A stretch of DNA of 14,706 nt, from the NCBI GenBank assembly GCA_001508595.1, contig LGHA01000015.1, positions 1-14,706 of the forward strand, given 5' to 3'. A program made the translations under genes and the position numbers. Origin of the DNA: Anaerolineaceae bacterium 46_22 (GTDB taxonomy: Bacteria > Chloroflexota > Anaerolineae > Anaerolineales > Anaerolineaceae). This document shows, piece by piece, positions 1 to 9,028 of the stretch (position 1 is the first letter of the stretch; every line of letters begins with the position of its first letter). The notes under the pieces were generated by a model. The model ran no database searches. It was not told the DNA's origin and saw only the letters and a program-made list of their open reading frames with translations.

Positions 1-2754
1 GTAAACGTCCAGCCGCTTTCCGGTGCACCAGCAAATAACGCCGTTTACACCGCATTCCTCACACCTGGTGATACCATCCTTGGTATGAGCCTGCTCCACG
101 GTGGGCACCTCACCCATGGCTCCTCGGTCAATCGTTCGGGGATGCTTTACGATGCACAGCACTATACAGTGGACCTAAAAACTGAACGATTGGACTATGA
201 TGCCATTCTTGAAAAAGCTATGGCAACCAAACCAAAGATCATTGTTGCGGGCTACTCCAGCTATCCATGGGTACCGGATTGGCAGAAATTCAGAGAAATT
301 GCTGACAGTGTTGGTGCACTGCTGCTGACAGATGTCTCACACATCGCCGGGCTGATTGCGGCAGGGCAAATTCCCTCCCCAATTGGGATTGCTCATATCG
401 TCACTTTTACGACCCACAAGACTTTAATCGGGGCGCGCGGCGCCTGCATCATTACAGACAATGCCGCTTATGCCAAGAAAATTGACAAGGCTGTATTCCC
501 AGGTGAACAAGGCGGGCCGCATATCAACACCATGGCTGCCCTGGCTTTGACCTTCAAAATGGCGCAATCAGAAAGTTTCAAAGAGCTTCAGGGACAAATC
601 CTCAAGAATGCCGTCGCTTTTGCGGATCAACTACAAAAGCGCGGCTTGCGAGTGCCATATGATGGAACAGATACTCACATCGCCCTTCTGGATTGTAAAT
701 CCGTCAAGGCTAAAGACGGCGCTTATTTATCAGGGGATATGGGTGCACGCATTCTTGATATTGCCGGGATCGTTGCAAACAGCAACACCATTCCCGGTGA
801 TCACTCCGCTTTTTCTTCCACCGGCGTTCGCTTCGGCACCACCTGGCTGACACAACGCGGTTTAAAAGAGGGGGAATGTCGTCAAATTGCGGATATTATT
901 GCCGACCTGTTCGAAGCGACAACACCCTATAATATGCCCGGTCGGCGATCACCCTTACGTCGTGCAAAGGTCGATTTCAGCGCACTGGAAGATGCAAAGC
1001 TTCGTGTAAAAGAATTAGCAAAGCAAGCAGAAATCTTAATCCCTGTCGAGACCAAACACGGTTATCCACATTATTACGATATTGAAGACAATAAAGATGA
1101 ACCATGGGCAAGCTTCAAGCTTTCCGGGGACCAGATCAGACTTTTCCTCACCTATACCCTTACAAGTGATATTGAAGCTCTATCAGAAGGTGAAAGCCAA
1201 GCCACCCTGATTCATACAACAAAGGGAGATGTCAGAGGCTTTATCACCTGCCAGGATCCCTTTACATTCATATTGACAGCCCCTGGGGAAAAAGCGGGGT
1301 TGGCAAGTGCTTGGCTGCGAGACCTTTCAGATGCATACATAAAATTTGATGAGGACTTGTTAATGCGGGTTCCAGGCCCCATGCAGATTGAAGATACGCA
1401 AACCCTTGAGCCGGAAATCCTCGAGGGTGATCCAATTAGCCAGCAGAAACCTTATTATATAGGAATAGATGAAGACCAAAACCAGGGCAAGCCGTTACCT
1501 AAATTTGAGTGGGAACAAGAAACTGGTCCTGAATTACTCAAAACACCGCTGAACCAAACCCATAAAGATATAGGCGCAAAGATGGTGCCCTTTGCAGGTT
1601 GGGATATGCCTGTTTGGTATTCCTCAGTGCTTGAGGAACATCAAGCCGTGCGCCAGGCTGCAGGTTTATTTGATGTCACACACATGGGTGTTTACCAGGC
1701 TGAAGGTCCAGACGCTGGGCCCTTCCTGGACAGTGTCTGCGGGAATGATATCAGCAGCCTGGAAAAAGGCGAATCCTGTTACACTCATTTCCTCGATCAG
1801 GATGCAAATGTTATTGATGATCTTCTCGTTTATCGTCGTGATAAACAGAAATTTCTGGTTGTTGTCAATGCATCCAATGACGAAAAAGATTGGGGCTGGT
1901 TGAATAAGGTTCGAAATGGCGAAGTCCGCGTCGATAACCAAAGGCCATGGACGTTTGCTTTTGGCCAAAATGTGATCCTGCGAAACCTCCGAGATCGCGC
2001 AGCTGGTGATGATATGCGCGTCGATATCGCAATCCAGGGACCTCGTTCACGAGATATTCTCCTCAAATTAGAAAGCTCATTAACAGATCAAGAAGCGATC
2101 AAGGCGCTCGCATGGGCACAATTATGTGAAGTAAGCCTGAATGGCATTGACCTCGTTATCTCACGCACCGGTTATACGGGTGAACGGTTGGGATTTGAGC
2201 TTTTTGTCCATCCCGACAAAGCCGTTGCGTTGTGGCATGCACTTCTTGATAAGGGTGAACCTTTAGGATTGAAGCCCTGTGGTTTGGGTGCAAGGGATTC
2301 ACTTCGAACAGAGGCCGGCTTACCGCTGTATGGGCATGAGATGGGCGGGATGCTAAACTTAGGTGTCGGACAAGCTGGTTTTGGCAGTTTTGTAAAAACA
2401 TATAAGCCCTGGTTTATCGGCCGCCAAGCCTTTTTAGACCAGGAAGAAAAACGAGATGGCGAAGTCATTCGCTTCACATTCGATGAAAAACGAACACGCA
2501 TGGCGCATCTTGGCGATCCCATTGTTGATGAACGCGGCAAAGTCGTCGGGACGGTCACAAGCTGTGCAATTAACTCCGAAGGCTCGCTCACCGGCCAGGC
2601 TTACGTCGGAGAAAAATACACGAAGGAGGATACAGCTCTTTATATTTTTCAAGGCGCACCTGAAAAAGCCGGTAAAGCACCGGCTGAACTCACCAAAGGC
2701 GACCGGGTTACCTTACCAGCCCGGGCGACTGTCACTACAAGATTTCCTAAATAA
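1..2754 (+). CDS. glyA/gcvT: SHMT-GcvT fusion: serine hydroxymethyltransferase joined to aminomethyltransferase (5' end outside window)
   Basis: The reading frame is open from base 1 (917 residues visible). SHMT motifs already appear before the first internal ATG at 85, so the gene begins upstream. Residues about 1-330 are SHMT: an HGGHLTHGS motif, the PLP-binding lysine K140 in TTHKT, and the substrate-carboxylate arginine in GVRFGT. This domain interconverts serine and glycine with transfer of a one-carbon unit to tetrahydrofolate. Residues about 511-917 are a full glycine-cleavage T-protein: a GWDMP motif, the catalytic-Asp region VIDDLLVY (D606/D607), GYTGE, and GLGARDSLRTEAG. T-protein releases ammonia from aminomethyl-lipoyl H-protein and forms 5,10-methylene-THF. 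Between them, residues about 340-510 form a linker with a GcvT-like stretch. No frameshift is seen at the junctions. The SHMT half is somewhat divergent (THKTLIGARGA where THKTLxGPRGG is usual). Other gcv genes are not in view. Domain assignments are secure; channelling between the two active sites is inference. Confidence 0.93.
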   Translation, partial: VNVQPLSGAPANNAVYTAFLTPGDTILGMSLLHGGHLTHGSSVNRSGMLYDAQHYTVDLKTERLDYDAILEKAMATKPKIIVAGYSSYPWVPDWQKFREIADSVGALLLTDVSHIAGLIAAGQIPSPIGIAHIVTFTTHKTLIGARGACIITDNAAYAKKIDKAVFPGEQGGPHINTMAALALTFKMAQSESFKELQGQILKNAVAFADQLQKRGLRVPYDGTDTHIALLDCKSVKAKDGAYLSGDMGARILDIAGIVANSNTIPGDHSAFSSTGVRFGTTWLTQRGLKEGECRQIADIIADLFEATTPYNMPGRRSPLRRAKVDFSALEDAKLRVKELAKQAEILIPVETKHGYPHYYDIEDNKDEPWASFKLSGDQIRLFLTYTLTSDIEALSEGESQATLIHTTKGDVRGFITCQDPFTFILTAPGEKAGLASAWLRDLSDAYIKFDEDLLMRVPGPMQIEDTQTLEPEILEGDPISQQKPYYIGIDEDQNQGKPLPKFEWEQETGPELLKTPLNQTHKDIGAKMVPFAGWDMPVWYSSVLEEHQAVRQAAGLFDVTHMGVYQAEGPDAGPFLDSVCGNDISSLEKGESCYTHFLDQDANVIDDLLVYRRDKQKFLVVVNASNDEKDWGWLNKVRNGEVRVDNQRPWTFAFGQNVILRNLRDRAAGDDMRVDIAIQGPRSRDILLKLESSLTDQEAIKALAWAQLCEVSLNGIDLVISRTGYTGERLGFELFVHPDKAVALWHALLDKGEPLGLKPCGLGARDSLRTEAGLPLYGHEMGGMLNLGVGQAGFGSFVKTYKPWFIGRQAFLDQEEKRDGEVIRFTFDEKRTRMAHLGDPIVDERGKVVGTVTSCAINSEGSLTGQAYVGEKYTKEDTALYIFQGAPEKAGKAPAELTKGDRVTLPARATVTTRFPK

Positions 2755-2758
2755 GGAG
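2753..2758 (+). promoter_or_regulatory. Ribosome-binding site overlapping upstream stop codon
   Basis: AAGGAG overlaps the TAA stop (2752-2754) of the SHMT-GcvT gene and lies 10 bases before the aminotransferase ATG at 2769. This supports that start and suggests coupled translation. Confidence 0.8.
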
Positions 2759-2768
2759 AGAAATTTTT

Positions 2769-3989
2769 ATGCATACACTATGGGACGAACGATTTGCACT
2801 AAGGACAGATAATATTAAAAGCTCAGCCATCCGCGAGCTTCTAAAAATAACCTCACTACCTGATGTGATCTCGTTTGCGGGCGGACTTCCGGCTCCGGAT
2901 GTCTTCCCAATTGAAAGATTCAAAGAAGCTTCCGACATTGTATTAACCGAAATGGGAGAGAAGGCTTTACAATACGGAACAACAGAAGGTTACCAACCGC
3001 TGCGTGAAATGATTGCCCGTAATGCTGGAAAATACGGCTTTAAAATCTCGGCAGACAATGTCCTGATCACAACAGGCTCTCAGCAAGCCCTTGACCTGAT
3101 GGGAAGAATTTTCATCAATCGTGGCGACCGTGTTCTGGTTGAATCCCCAACATATCTTGGCGCTATCCAGGCGTGGAACGCTTACGGCGTCAAGTATGTC
3201 ACCATCCCTTTTGATGAAGATGGCATGCAAACACAAGAGCTTGAAGCAAGGCTGCGCCTGGGCATCAAGTTTATTTATGTCTTACCTAATTTTCAGAACC
3301 CAACAGGTGTTACCCTTTCTCGCGAACGCAGAAAACAGCTGGTTGAAGTGGCAAACGCCTATGGCGTCCCAATATTCGAAGATGATCCTTATGGTCAACT
3401 GCGCTATGAAGGCGAACACCTCCCCCCCGTTGTTGTTTTGGATGATGAAATTCGCGCAAAGGAATTCCCGATTTACAGCGGTAATGTTATTTACACAAGT
3501 ACTTTTTCGAAAATCCTGGCACCTGGTTTACGCCTGGCATGGGTGGTTGCCCCAGTTGAAGTAATAAAGAAGCTCGTCCAGGCTAAACAGGGATGCGATC
3601 TGAATACTTCGACATTCAACCAGTATCTTGCCTATCAGGTTGCCAATGACCCATGGATGAAATCACACATTTGTGTCATTAGAAAGACCTATAAAGAACG
3701 TCGCGATGTAATGTTAAAAGCGCTGGAAGAATATATGCCTGAAGGCGTCCAATGGACAAAACCAAAAGGCGGGTTATTCTTGTGGGTTACGCTGCCAGAA
3801 TGCATCGACACACAAGCGATCTTTCCGGCTGCTGTAGAACAAAAAGTGGCCTTCGTGCCCGGCGGGTCCTTCCATCCCAAGGGCGGCGGTCATAACACCA
3901 TGCGCCTCAATTTTTCAAATTCAAAACCCGACATGATTGTTGAGGGCATCAAGCGGTTAGCCAAAGTTGTCAAGGACAACCTGAAATAG
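2769..3989 (+). CDS. PLP-dependent class I/II aminotransferase (LysN / 2-aminoadipate-aminotransferase-like)
   Basis: 406 residues, a normal length for fold-type I aminotransferases of the LysN/MocR-catalytic-domain group. Visible motifs are FAGGLP near the N-terminus, YGTTEGYQPLRE, TTGSQQALDL, PNFQNPTG, EDDPYGQLRY and the Schiff-base lysine K248 in TSTFSKILAPGLRLAW; the substrate-binding Arg lies in MRLNFS near the C-terminus. It should move an amino group between an amino acid and a 2-oxo acid using PLP in the cytoplasm. The substrate cannot be read from sequence: relatives act on 2-aminoadipate, aromatic, branched-chain or kynurenine substrates. A strong ribosome-binding site (AAGGAG at 2753-2758) overlaps the stop codon of the SHMT-GcvT gene, so the two are surely co-transcribed. 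That makes a role in glycine or glyoxylate amino-group exchange worth considering, but this is inference. Confidence 0.9.
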   Translation: MHTLWDERFALRTDNIKSSAIRELLKITSLPDVISFAGGLPAPDVFPIERFKEASDIVLTEMGEKALQYGTTEGYQPLREMIARNAGKYGFKISADNVLITTGSQQALDLMGRIFINRGDRVLVESPTYLGAIQAWNAYGVKYVTIPFDEDGMQTQELEARLRLGIKFIYVLPNFQNPTGVTLSRERRKQLVEVANAYGVPIFEDDPYGQLRYEGEHLPPVVVLDDEIRAKEFPIYSGNVIYTSTFSKILAPGLRLAWVVAPVEVIKKLVQAKQGCDLNTSTFNQYLAYQVANDPWMKSHICVIRKTYKERRDVMLKALEEYMPEGVQWTKPKGGLFLWVTLPECIDTQAIFPAAVEQKVAFVPGGSFHPKGGGHNTMRLNFSNSKPDMIVEGIKRLAKVVKDNLK

Positions 3990-4009
3990 ACTCTGAAAAT
4001 TTCGATATC

Positions 4010-4044
4010 AAAAAAGCGCGCTTCAACTTATAGCACGCTTTTTT
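4010..4044. terminator. Bidirectional intrinsic terminator between convergent genes
   Basis: AAAAAAGCGCGCT (4010-4022) pairs with AGCACGCTTTTTT (4032-4044) around a 9-base loop, with one G-T wobble. The run of six T follows the stem on the plus strand, and the run of six A gives the same on the minus strand. It ends the aminotransferase transcript and also the kinase transcript, whose stop is at 4103. Confidence 0.88.
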
Positions 4045-4102
4045 AATTCACATTTTTAATTTACTTTTTGAACAAAAATCAAAACACAAAACGGATTGAA
4101 AA

Positions 4103-5830
4103 TCAATAATCATTGCGCTGATTGTTTTGCCAGATTTTGAAATCTTGAAGGATAGAATCACCAATAAATTCTCTCAATATTGAATTATCGGGGATAAACC
4201 TCTGGTCAGTCGGTAAAAACCACTGCAGGAACTTGAACAAGCGTTTTGCTTCAATATATTCCCGGGTGCCATAGGGCACCTGCCTTAACAATGGTTCCAC
4301 AAGGGGTTTCAGCGCGGTAAGCTCATATGCTAGAGCAGAATTAAACATCACATCTGCATTTTCCTGGTAGGGAAAAATGTGGCGTTTTTCACCGCGACGA
4401 ACCATCTCCCAATTGCTGATGGTTTGCTGAGCGCTGTAACCCCTATCACGAGCATCACGCAAGATTCTCCTCAGTTCCCTGGTATCCGTTGTCGATATCC
4501 GGTTGTGACGATCGAGGTTCAACTGTGTCAGGCAAGAGACATAAATCCGGAAAGTATGTTCAGGTGGAAATCCCTCAAGCAGTCTGGGATTCAACCCGTG
4601 AATACCTTCCAATATAATCACCTGCCCTGGCGTAAGGCTTACAGTTTCACCTGGTTTATTCAAACCCTCATGAAAATCATACCTTCTCAGCTGCACTTCT
4701 TTGCCTGCAGTTAATTCCTGAATATGTTGGTTGAGCAATGCGCGATTGAGTGCATCAATGTGTTCAAAATCAAGGTTTCCATCTTCATCACGCGGCGTAT
4801 CTTGCCGGTTCACAAAGTAATTATCCATTTCAAGGGCAAAGGGTGAGATACCTTCTGTTAAGAGTTGAATGGTTAAGCGTTTTGCAAACGTCGTTTTACC
4901 AGAAGAACTTGGTCCCGCAATCAGAATGACCTTTATTTGATCTCTTTTCTTGCGAATCTCGTTGGCCAACCGTGATATTTGCTGGGCATGCAAAGCTTCT
5001 GAAACCAGGATCACTTCATTGATCCGACCGTCTTTGATGGCATCATTCAATGCCCCTACGCTTTGAATGCCAAGGGTCTCCAACCATTCTCCATACTGCC
5101 GAAATGAGGTCAGCAGTTGTGGATAACTCGGCATGGGTGAAAGTTCACTGGGCGCATGTCGACGAGGAAATTGGATTACAAAACCATTTCCAACCAGTTT
5201 TAGATTAAACCACTTGAGATACCCGGAAGAGGGAACCATATAACCATGATGGTAATCCCGTTTACCCCGCAATGAATACAAGACCAAAAAATCGTCATTG
5301 CGATAGTTTAATAAACGCAGTTTGTCTTCCTGCTGGTGTTTTCTAAAAAAACTTTTAGCGTCTTCGAGTGCTACTTTTTCCCTTATCAATGGCTCATCAG
5401 CGTCAACAATCTCACGCATAACAGCATCAAGCTTCACCAAATCCTGTTCTTTAAAGGGCTCACTCTCAGGCACATGGCAAAAATAAGCACCGGAGGAAAC
5501 AGAGTGATCAATGGTCAAAGACCATTTTGGGAACAGTTCGAGGAAAGCAACTTCTAATAAGAAGGTGAGTGAACGCCTGTAAATCCGCGCCCCATCTGAG
5601 TTCCCCATATCAATGGGTGTGACTTTTGCATCTGCTGAAATGGGAAATGTCAATTCCCGGAGATCATTATTGACAATTGCACCAACGATTTGGGGTTTAT
5701 CAGGATCCTGGTAAACTCGCATAAATTCTCCAATGGGCGTATGTCGTGGTCCGCTCATTACGGTACCATCGTCTACAATGACCTCAACCGTGTCACGCAT
5801 TTTTTCATTAATCTTAATTGCTTTATTCAT
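4103..5830 (-). CDS. Nucleoside (uridine-type) kinase with N-terminal ThrRS-like extension
   Basis: 575 residues. The C-terminal half is a P-loop kinase of the uridine kinase/phosphoribulokinase family: Walker A GPSSSGKTT at about residues 305-313, the substrate loop MDNYFVNR with acidic residues, YDFHEG, and a Walker-B-like strand VIILEGIHGLNP. The roughly 300-residue N-terminal half resembles the TGS and second additional domains of threonyl-tRNA synthetase, an arrangement known in bacterial 'nucleoside kinase' proteins of about 550 residues such as that of Thermotoga. The protein probably phosphorylates a nucleoside with a nucleoside triphosphate in the cytoplasm; the exact substrate is unknown. 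The ATG at 5830 has a good Shine-Dalgarno (AGGGAG, complement of 5834-5839). It begins 52 bases after the GH57 gene with no terminator visible between them, so co-transcription is likely though the functional link is unclear. Confidence 0.88.
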   Translation of the reverse strand: MNKAIKINEKMRDTVEVIVDDGTVMSGPRHTPIGEFMRVYQDPDKPQIVGAIVNNDLRELTFPISADAKVTPIDMGNSDGARIYRRSLTFLLEVAFLELFPKWSLTIDHSVSSGAYFCHVPESEPFKEQDLVKLDAVMREIVDADEPLIREKVALEDAKSFFRKHQQEDKLRLLNYRNDDFLVLYSLRGKRDYHHGYMVPSSGYLKWFNLKLVGNGFVIQFPRRHAPSELSPMPSYPQLLTSFRQYGEWLETLGIQSVGALNDAIKDGRINEVILVSEALHAQQISRLANEIRKKRDQIKVILIAGPSSSGKTTFAKRLTIQLLTEGISPFALEMDNYFVNRQDTPRDEDGNLDFEHIDALNRALLNQHIQELTAGKEVQLRRYDFHEGLNKPGETVSLTPGQVIILEGIHGLNPRLLEGFPPEHTFRIYVSCLTQLNLDRHNRISTTDTRELRRILRDARDRGYSAQQTISNWEMVRRGEKRHIFPYQENADVMFNSALAYELTALKPLVEPLLRQVPYGTREYIEAKRLFKFLQWFLPTDQRFIPDNSILREFIGDSILQDFKIWQNNQRNDY

Positions 5831-5882
5831 GATCTCCCTTCGCTATCTCAACCAGTATTTTCGGTGTAAATGGACTAATATT

Positions 5883-8800
5883 CTAATCCAAATCTTGACT
5901 TAGCATAGGAACCTGGGCAAAATCATCCGGGGTCAGGGAGTCAAGCGAACCGGTCTTGCTTGGATAATCACCTAAAATATCCGCCTGGTTTACATCGGAT
6001 CCTTCAGGCCAGATCAAATCAATAATTCTGGTATGGTTAGCATCGCCTGTTGAACCGCCGAATATCCATTGTGCGGATTGCAGGCTGACATCTCTCACCC
6101 GCCAAACGCCTTCAGTGGGATAGCCTTCCTGGCTGAGCACAGCTGCAGCATAAGCCCAGGTCGCAGGGTCACCCTCGGGCAAAAAGCTTAAAGGAACGCG
6201 AATGGTAACAAGGTTTTGATTTGAATCCACCACGATTTTCATTGAACTTGAGGCTTCTGAATAATCCTTCGGCTCAAGCGTATCCGGATCACTCTGAACT
6301 ACCTGGGATGTCCAGCCTTCTGCCCATATCGCATATTCCCAGCCAAAGCCTTCTTCAAGAGAAGCATTTCTACCAGGCAGCAGCTTCCTTGCACCCGTGC
6401 CACCACCGGGGTCGGTATCAATATAAACATCCATCGTTTGCAGGGATAAACCAATCGGGGATCCCCAGGGATTCTCAACCGGGCCAACAAAATTGAAATT
6501 AATCACAAGATTCTCTGAATCGGTACCAATAGAAAAAGCCTGGACGTCAAAAACAGAGTCCTTGAAAACAGCATCATTCGGATATGTGTAAGTCCCGGGT
6601 CCGTAATCATCACCCACAGGGTCCTGAACCTCTAAAAAGACAGCCGTTCCACCGAGGTCCGGTATCAACATCTGTGCAGGACCAGATAATGGAATTTGAT
6701 CGCCATCGGGTTCGACAAGTAACTTAAACTTAAGCAAATCGCCAGCTCTCAAGTCCCCTAAAAGATTTAAAGGCAGCGCCAATTCAGCCATACCCTGTCC
6801 TGAAACGCCCTGTCCTGCCTCGCCTTCCATTTGAATCCATTGATCATCTTCAACCTGGTAAAGCGCCAAAGCATTATTCGTTGGTGACCAGGTGAGCAAT
6901 TTGTTCGCCCTGAACCCAAGAACGGACTCCGACTCAAGACTTAAGGCACGTTTCCCGGTATCCAATCCCGGGACTGAAAAATAAACACTGAACTGCTTGG
7001 CACCAACAGCACCTTCAAAATCAAAGCGCAAATACAGGTTTTCTTCATCCAGGCTTGTGTACATGCCAGAAATTGCCGCAGCTTCTGAAGCCTCATAATA
7101 CGCAGCCGTCTCCCAGGCAGGCTCATCCTCACCATCCACAACTGGTGAAGCGATCCCACTCATCGATCGCGTCGCACTAACAGGCTGCGCTTCGATAACC
7201 GGGACACTCACAAAACCAGGCACTTCAAGTCCCAGGGATTCGTAAACACCTGCTAACAAAGCCCGGTATCCCTCATCAAAATAGCTGTCCTGCCCTGAAT
7301 CCTGGTCAGCGCCATACCACCAGAACCAGTCAGAACCCTCAGCCAAATACATAAAATCAAAGGCTTCAGCAATCGCCTCTTCACTGGCAGCTGCCTCACC
7401 ATTTTCATAAAGGCTCAGATCTTCCCGGACCTGTGCCAGATAATCCCAGGCAACAGCTTCTTCACCCTCCCCGATCCAGGTATCGTAATTGGGACTGAAC
7501 CAGGCGCCGGGGAAGAGGTCATCTAACTCACGCTGCTCAGGGAACATTTCAAGATAAGCAGAGGGTGTGATCGTTTCCAAAACTTCACTTTCGGCAAATT
7601 TGGTGTACAGCGCGTGGAAGAAATCATTACCGTCGTTTTTATAATGCTCCCAGGCGTTTTCGCCATCGAGGATAATGCTGACAATGTGAGGACCTTCACT
7701 CCCACTTGCCTGAAAATCTGCCTGGATCCCTTCAAGATGGCTGATCAAATCCTGGGCAGCAGCTTCACCATCCATACCCGAATAATCGAAACCGATACGA
7801 TCGGAAAGGTTGCCGTCCCTGAAAAAGACCGCCACCTTCGTTCCATCTTCTGCGGTGACATAATAGGGCCGATAAAGATCATCTGGCTGCTGCACAAATC
7901 CCTGTGAATCCCGTGTGAAGGAGTCAATCCCAAGGGATTTTGCCAGCACAGGCTCCCCAGTTTGCATAAAGGTATACCCGGCATCAGCCACCAAGGGGAC
8001 GATGGCTTGTGCCACAGAACCCTCACCGGACCACAGCCCTCTCACGCCACGACCAAAATTCTCTTCATACATTTCAACACTAATTTCAAGATGCTTCTCC
8101 GCATCCTGGGGATAGCTGAAATCTGCTTCTGGCATCTCCGCACCCGGATTGCCAACCAGCGCCAATTCAATATCATAAATCAGCGGGAGGATGGGATGGG
8201 CATAAGGCGTTGTGGTCACTTCGATTTGACCTGTATCCTGTAATTCTTTATGATATGGGATCACAGATTGGACGACTTCAAGAACTTTTGCGAACAGGAT
8301 GTCTTTATCTTCTTGCGTAAAATTCTCGCCCTTTTCTACAAGCGCCAGGAGCGGTTCCTGGCTTAAGTATTCCGGGTCGAACCAGGCAAGGTTAAACCAA
8401 ACCTGAAGATCCGTAAAATCCTGTTCTGTGAAAGAATCCAAAGCTGCCTGGACGCTGGCTTGATCGCCGCCGCCCCGTTTATCTAATAATGCCTGATAAC
8501 GTGGATACCTTGCAATAATATTGTCCCAGTTCGCATCGAAAAACCGCTCCAGGATAAACTGCTTCTCTTCCATGGTCAGCTCAGATACGGTTTTTTCTGC
8601 TAACACCCAGTAAATATCCCTGGCACCATTTGCCAGGTCATTTATCTGGCGAATCAACGATGGCGTCAGGTTAAAACTAACCTGAACATCCTCGTATTCG
8701 GCGATTTTCTCAGCCATATCCAGGTAATCTTTGGTGGCATGGACGCGCACCCAGGGACGGGTATAGATCCCATCAGCATCCTTGTAATAAAGCGGTTGAT

Positions 8801-9014
8801 GCTGATGCCATGTAAGGTTGACATAGAGGATTTGAGGCTCTTCTTCAACAAGCTCTGTTTCCTCCACCTCAGTTGGCTGTTTTTCTGGTTCTGGCGTATC
8901 CGCTGCTGGGGTTGATGTAGGCACCTCCGGTGTTTCGGCTGCTTGGGGTGCACAGGCACCCAAAAGAATACTTGCTAAAACAAGAATGACAATTATGTTG
9001 AAATGCTTTTTCAT
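5883..9014 (-). CDS. Secreted GH57 glycoside hydrolase lipoprotein with glucodextranase-type C-terminal module
   Basis: 1043 residues from the chosen ATG at 9014. An upstream in-frame ATG at 9056 would put 14 extra residues before a typical lipoprotein signal; the ATG at 9014 has AAGGAG 8 bases away. The signal peptide runs to the lipobox LLGAC (C21), followed by a Pro/Thr/Glu stalk to about residue 60. The catalytic region has the GH57 signatures: WHQHQP (H70-P74), GLWSGEGSV with probable nucleophile E331, ILDGENAWEHY with probable acid/base D450, and AEGSDWFWWYGAD. GH57 enzymes retain configuration and act on alpha-glucans (amylase, amylopullulanase, branching or transferase activity). About residues 600-780 form a DOMON-like beta-rich module. 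The last 230 residues match the Glucodextran_C type (DPVGDDYGPGTYTYPND, NPWGSP, VYIDTDPGGG, LPGRN). It is probably tethered outside the cell to degrade alpha-glucan. The family is certain, the exact specificity not. Confidence 0.92.
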   Translation of the reverse strand: MKKHFNIIVILVLASILLGACAPQAAETPEVPTSTPAADTPEPEKQPTEVEETELVEEEPQILYVNLTWHQHQPLYYKDADGIYTRPWVRVHATKDYLDMAEKIAEYEDVQVSFNLTPSLIRQINDLANGARDIYWVLAEKTVSELTMEEKQFILERFFDANWDNIIARYPRYQALLDKRGGGDQASVQAALDSFTEQDFTDLQVWFNLAWFDPEYLSQEPLLALVEKGENFTQEDKDILFAKVLEVVQSVIPYHKELQDTGQIEVTTTPYAHPILPLIYDIELALVGNPGAEMPEADFSYPQDAEKHLEISVEMYEENFGRGVRGLWSGEGSVAQAIVPLVADAGYTFMQTGEPVLAKSLGIDSFTRDSQGFVQQPDDLYRPYYVTAEDGTKVAVFFRDGNLSDRIGFDYSGMDGEAAAQDLISHLEGIQADFQASGSEGPHIVSIILDGENAWEHYKNDGNDFFHALYTKFAESEVLETITPSAYLEMFPEQRELDDLFPGAWFSPNYDTWIGEGEEAVAWDYLAQVREDLSLYENGEAAASEEAIAEAFDFMYLAEGSDWFWWYGADQDSGQDSYFDEGYRALLAGVYESLGLEVPGFVSVPVIEAQPVSATRSMSGIASPVVDGEDEPAWETAAYYEASEAAAISGMYTSLDEENLYLRFDFEGAVGAKQFSVYFSVPGLDTGKRALSLESESVLGFRANKLLTWSPTNNALALYQVEDDQWIQMEGEAGQGVSGQGMAELALPLNLLGDLRAGDLLKFKLLVEPDGDQIPLSGPAQMLIPDLGGTAVFLEVQDPVGDDYGPGTYTYPNDAVFKDSVFDVQAFSIGTDSENLVINFNFVGPVENPWGSPIGLSLQTMDVYIDTDPGGGTGARKLLPGRNASLEEGFGWEYAIWAEGWTSQVVQSDPDTLEPKDYSEASSSMKIVVDSNQNLVTIRVPLSFLPEGDPATWAYAAAVLSQEGYPTEGVWRVRDVSLQSAQWIFGGSTGDANHTRIIDLIWPEGSDVNQADILGDYPSKTGSLDSLTPDDFAQVPMLSQDLD

Positions 9015-9022
9015 GGGAAAAG

Positions 9023-9028
9023 CTCCTT
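9023..9028 (-). promoter_or_regulatory. Ribosome-binding site that sets the GH57 start
   Basis: AAGGAG (complement of 9023-9028) lies 8 bases before the ATG at 9014. It favours this start, directly ahead of a KK-hydrophobic lipoprotein signal, over the in-frame ATG at 9056. Confidence 0.8.

Noticed and set aside
2172..2591. Minus-strand 139-codon open frame inside the GcvT region
   Set aside because: It overlaps a strongly conserved enzyme on the opposite strand, has no ribosome-binding site and no protein-like domain.
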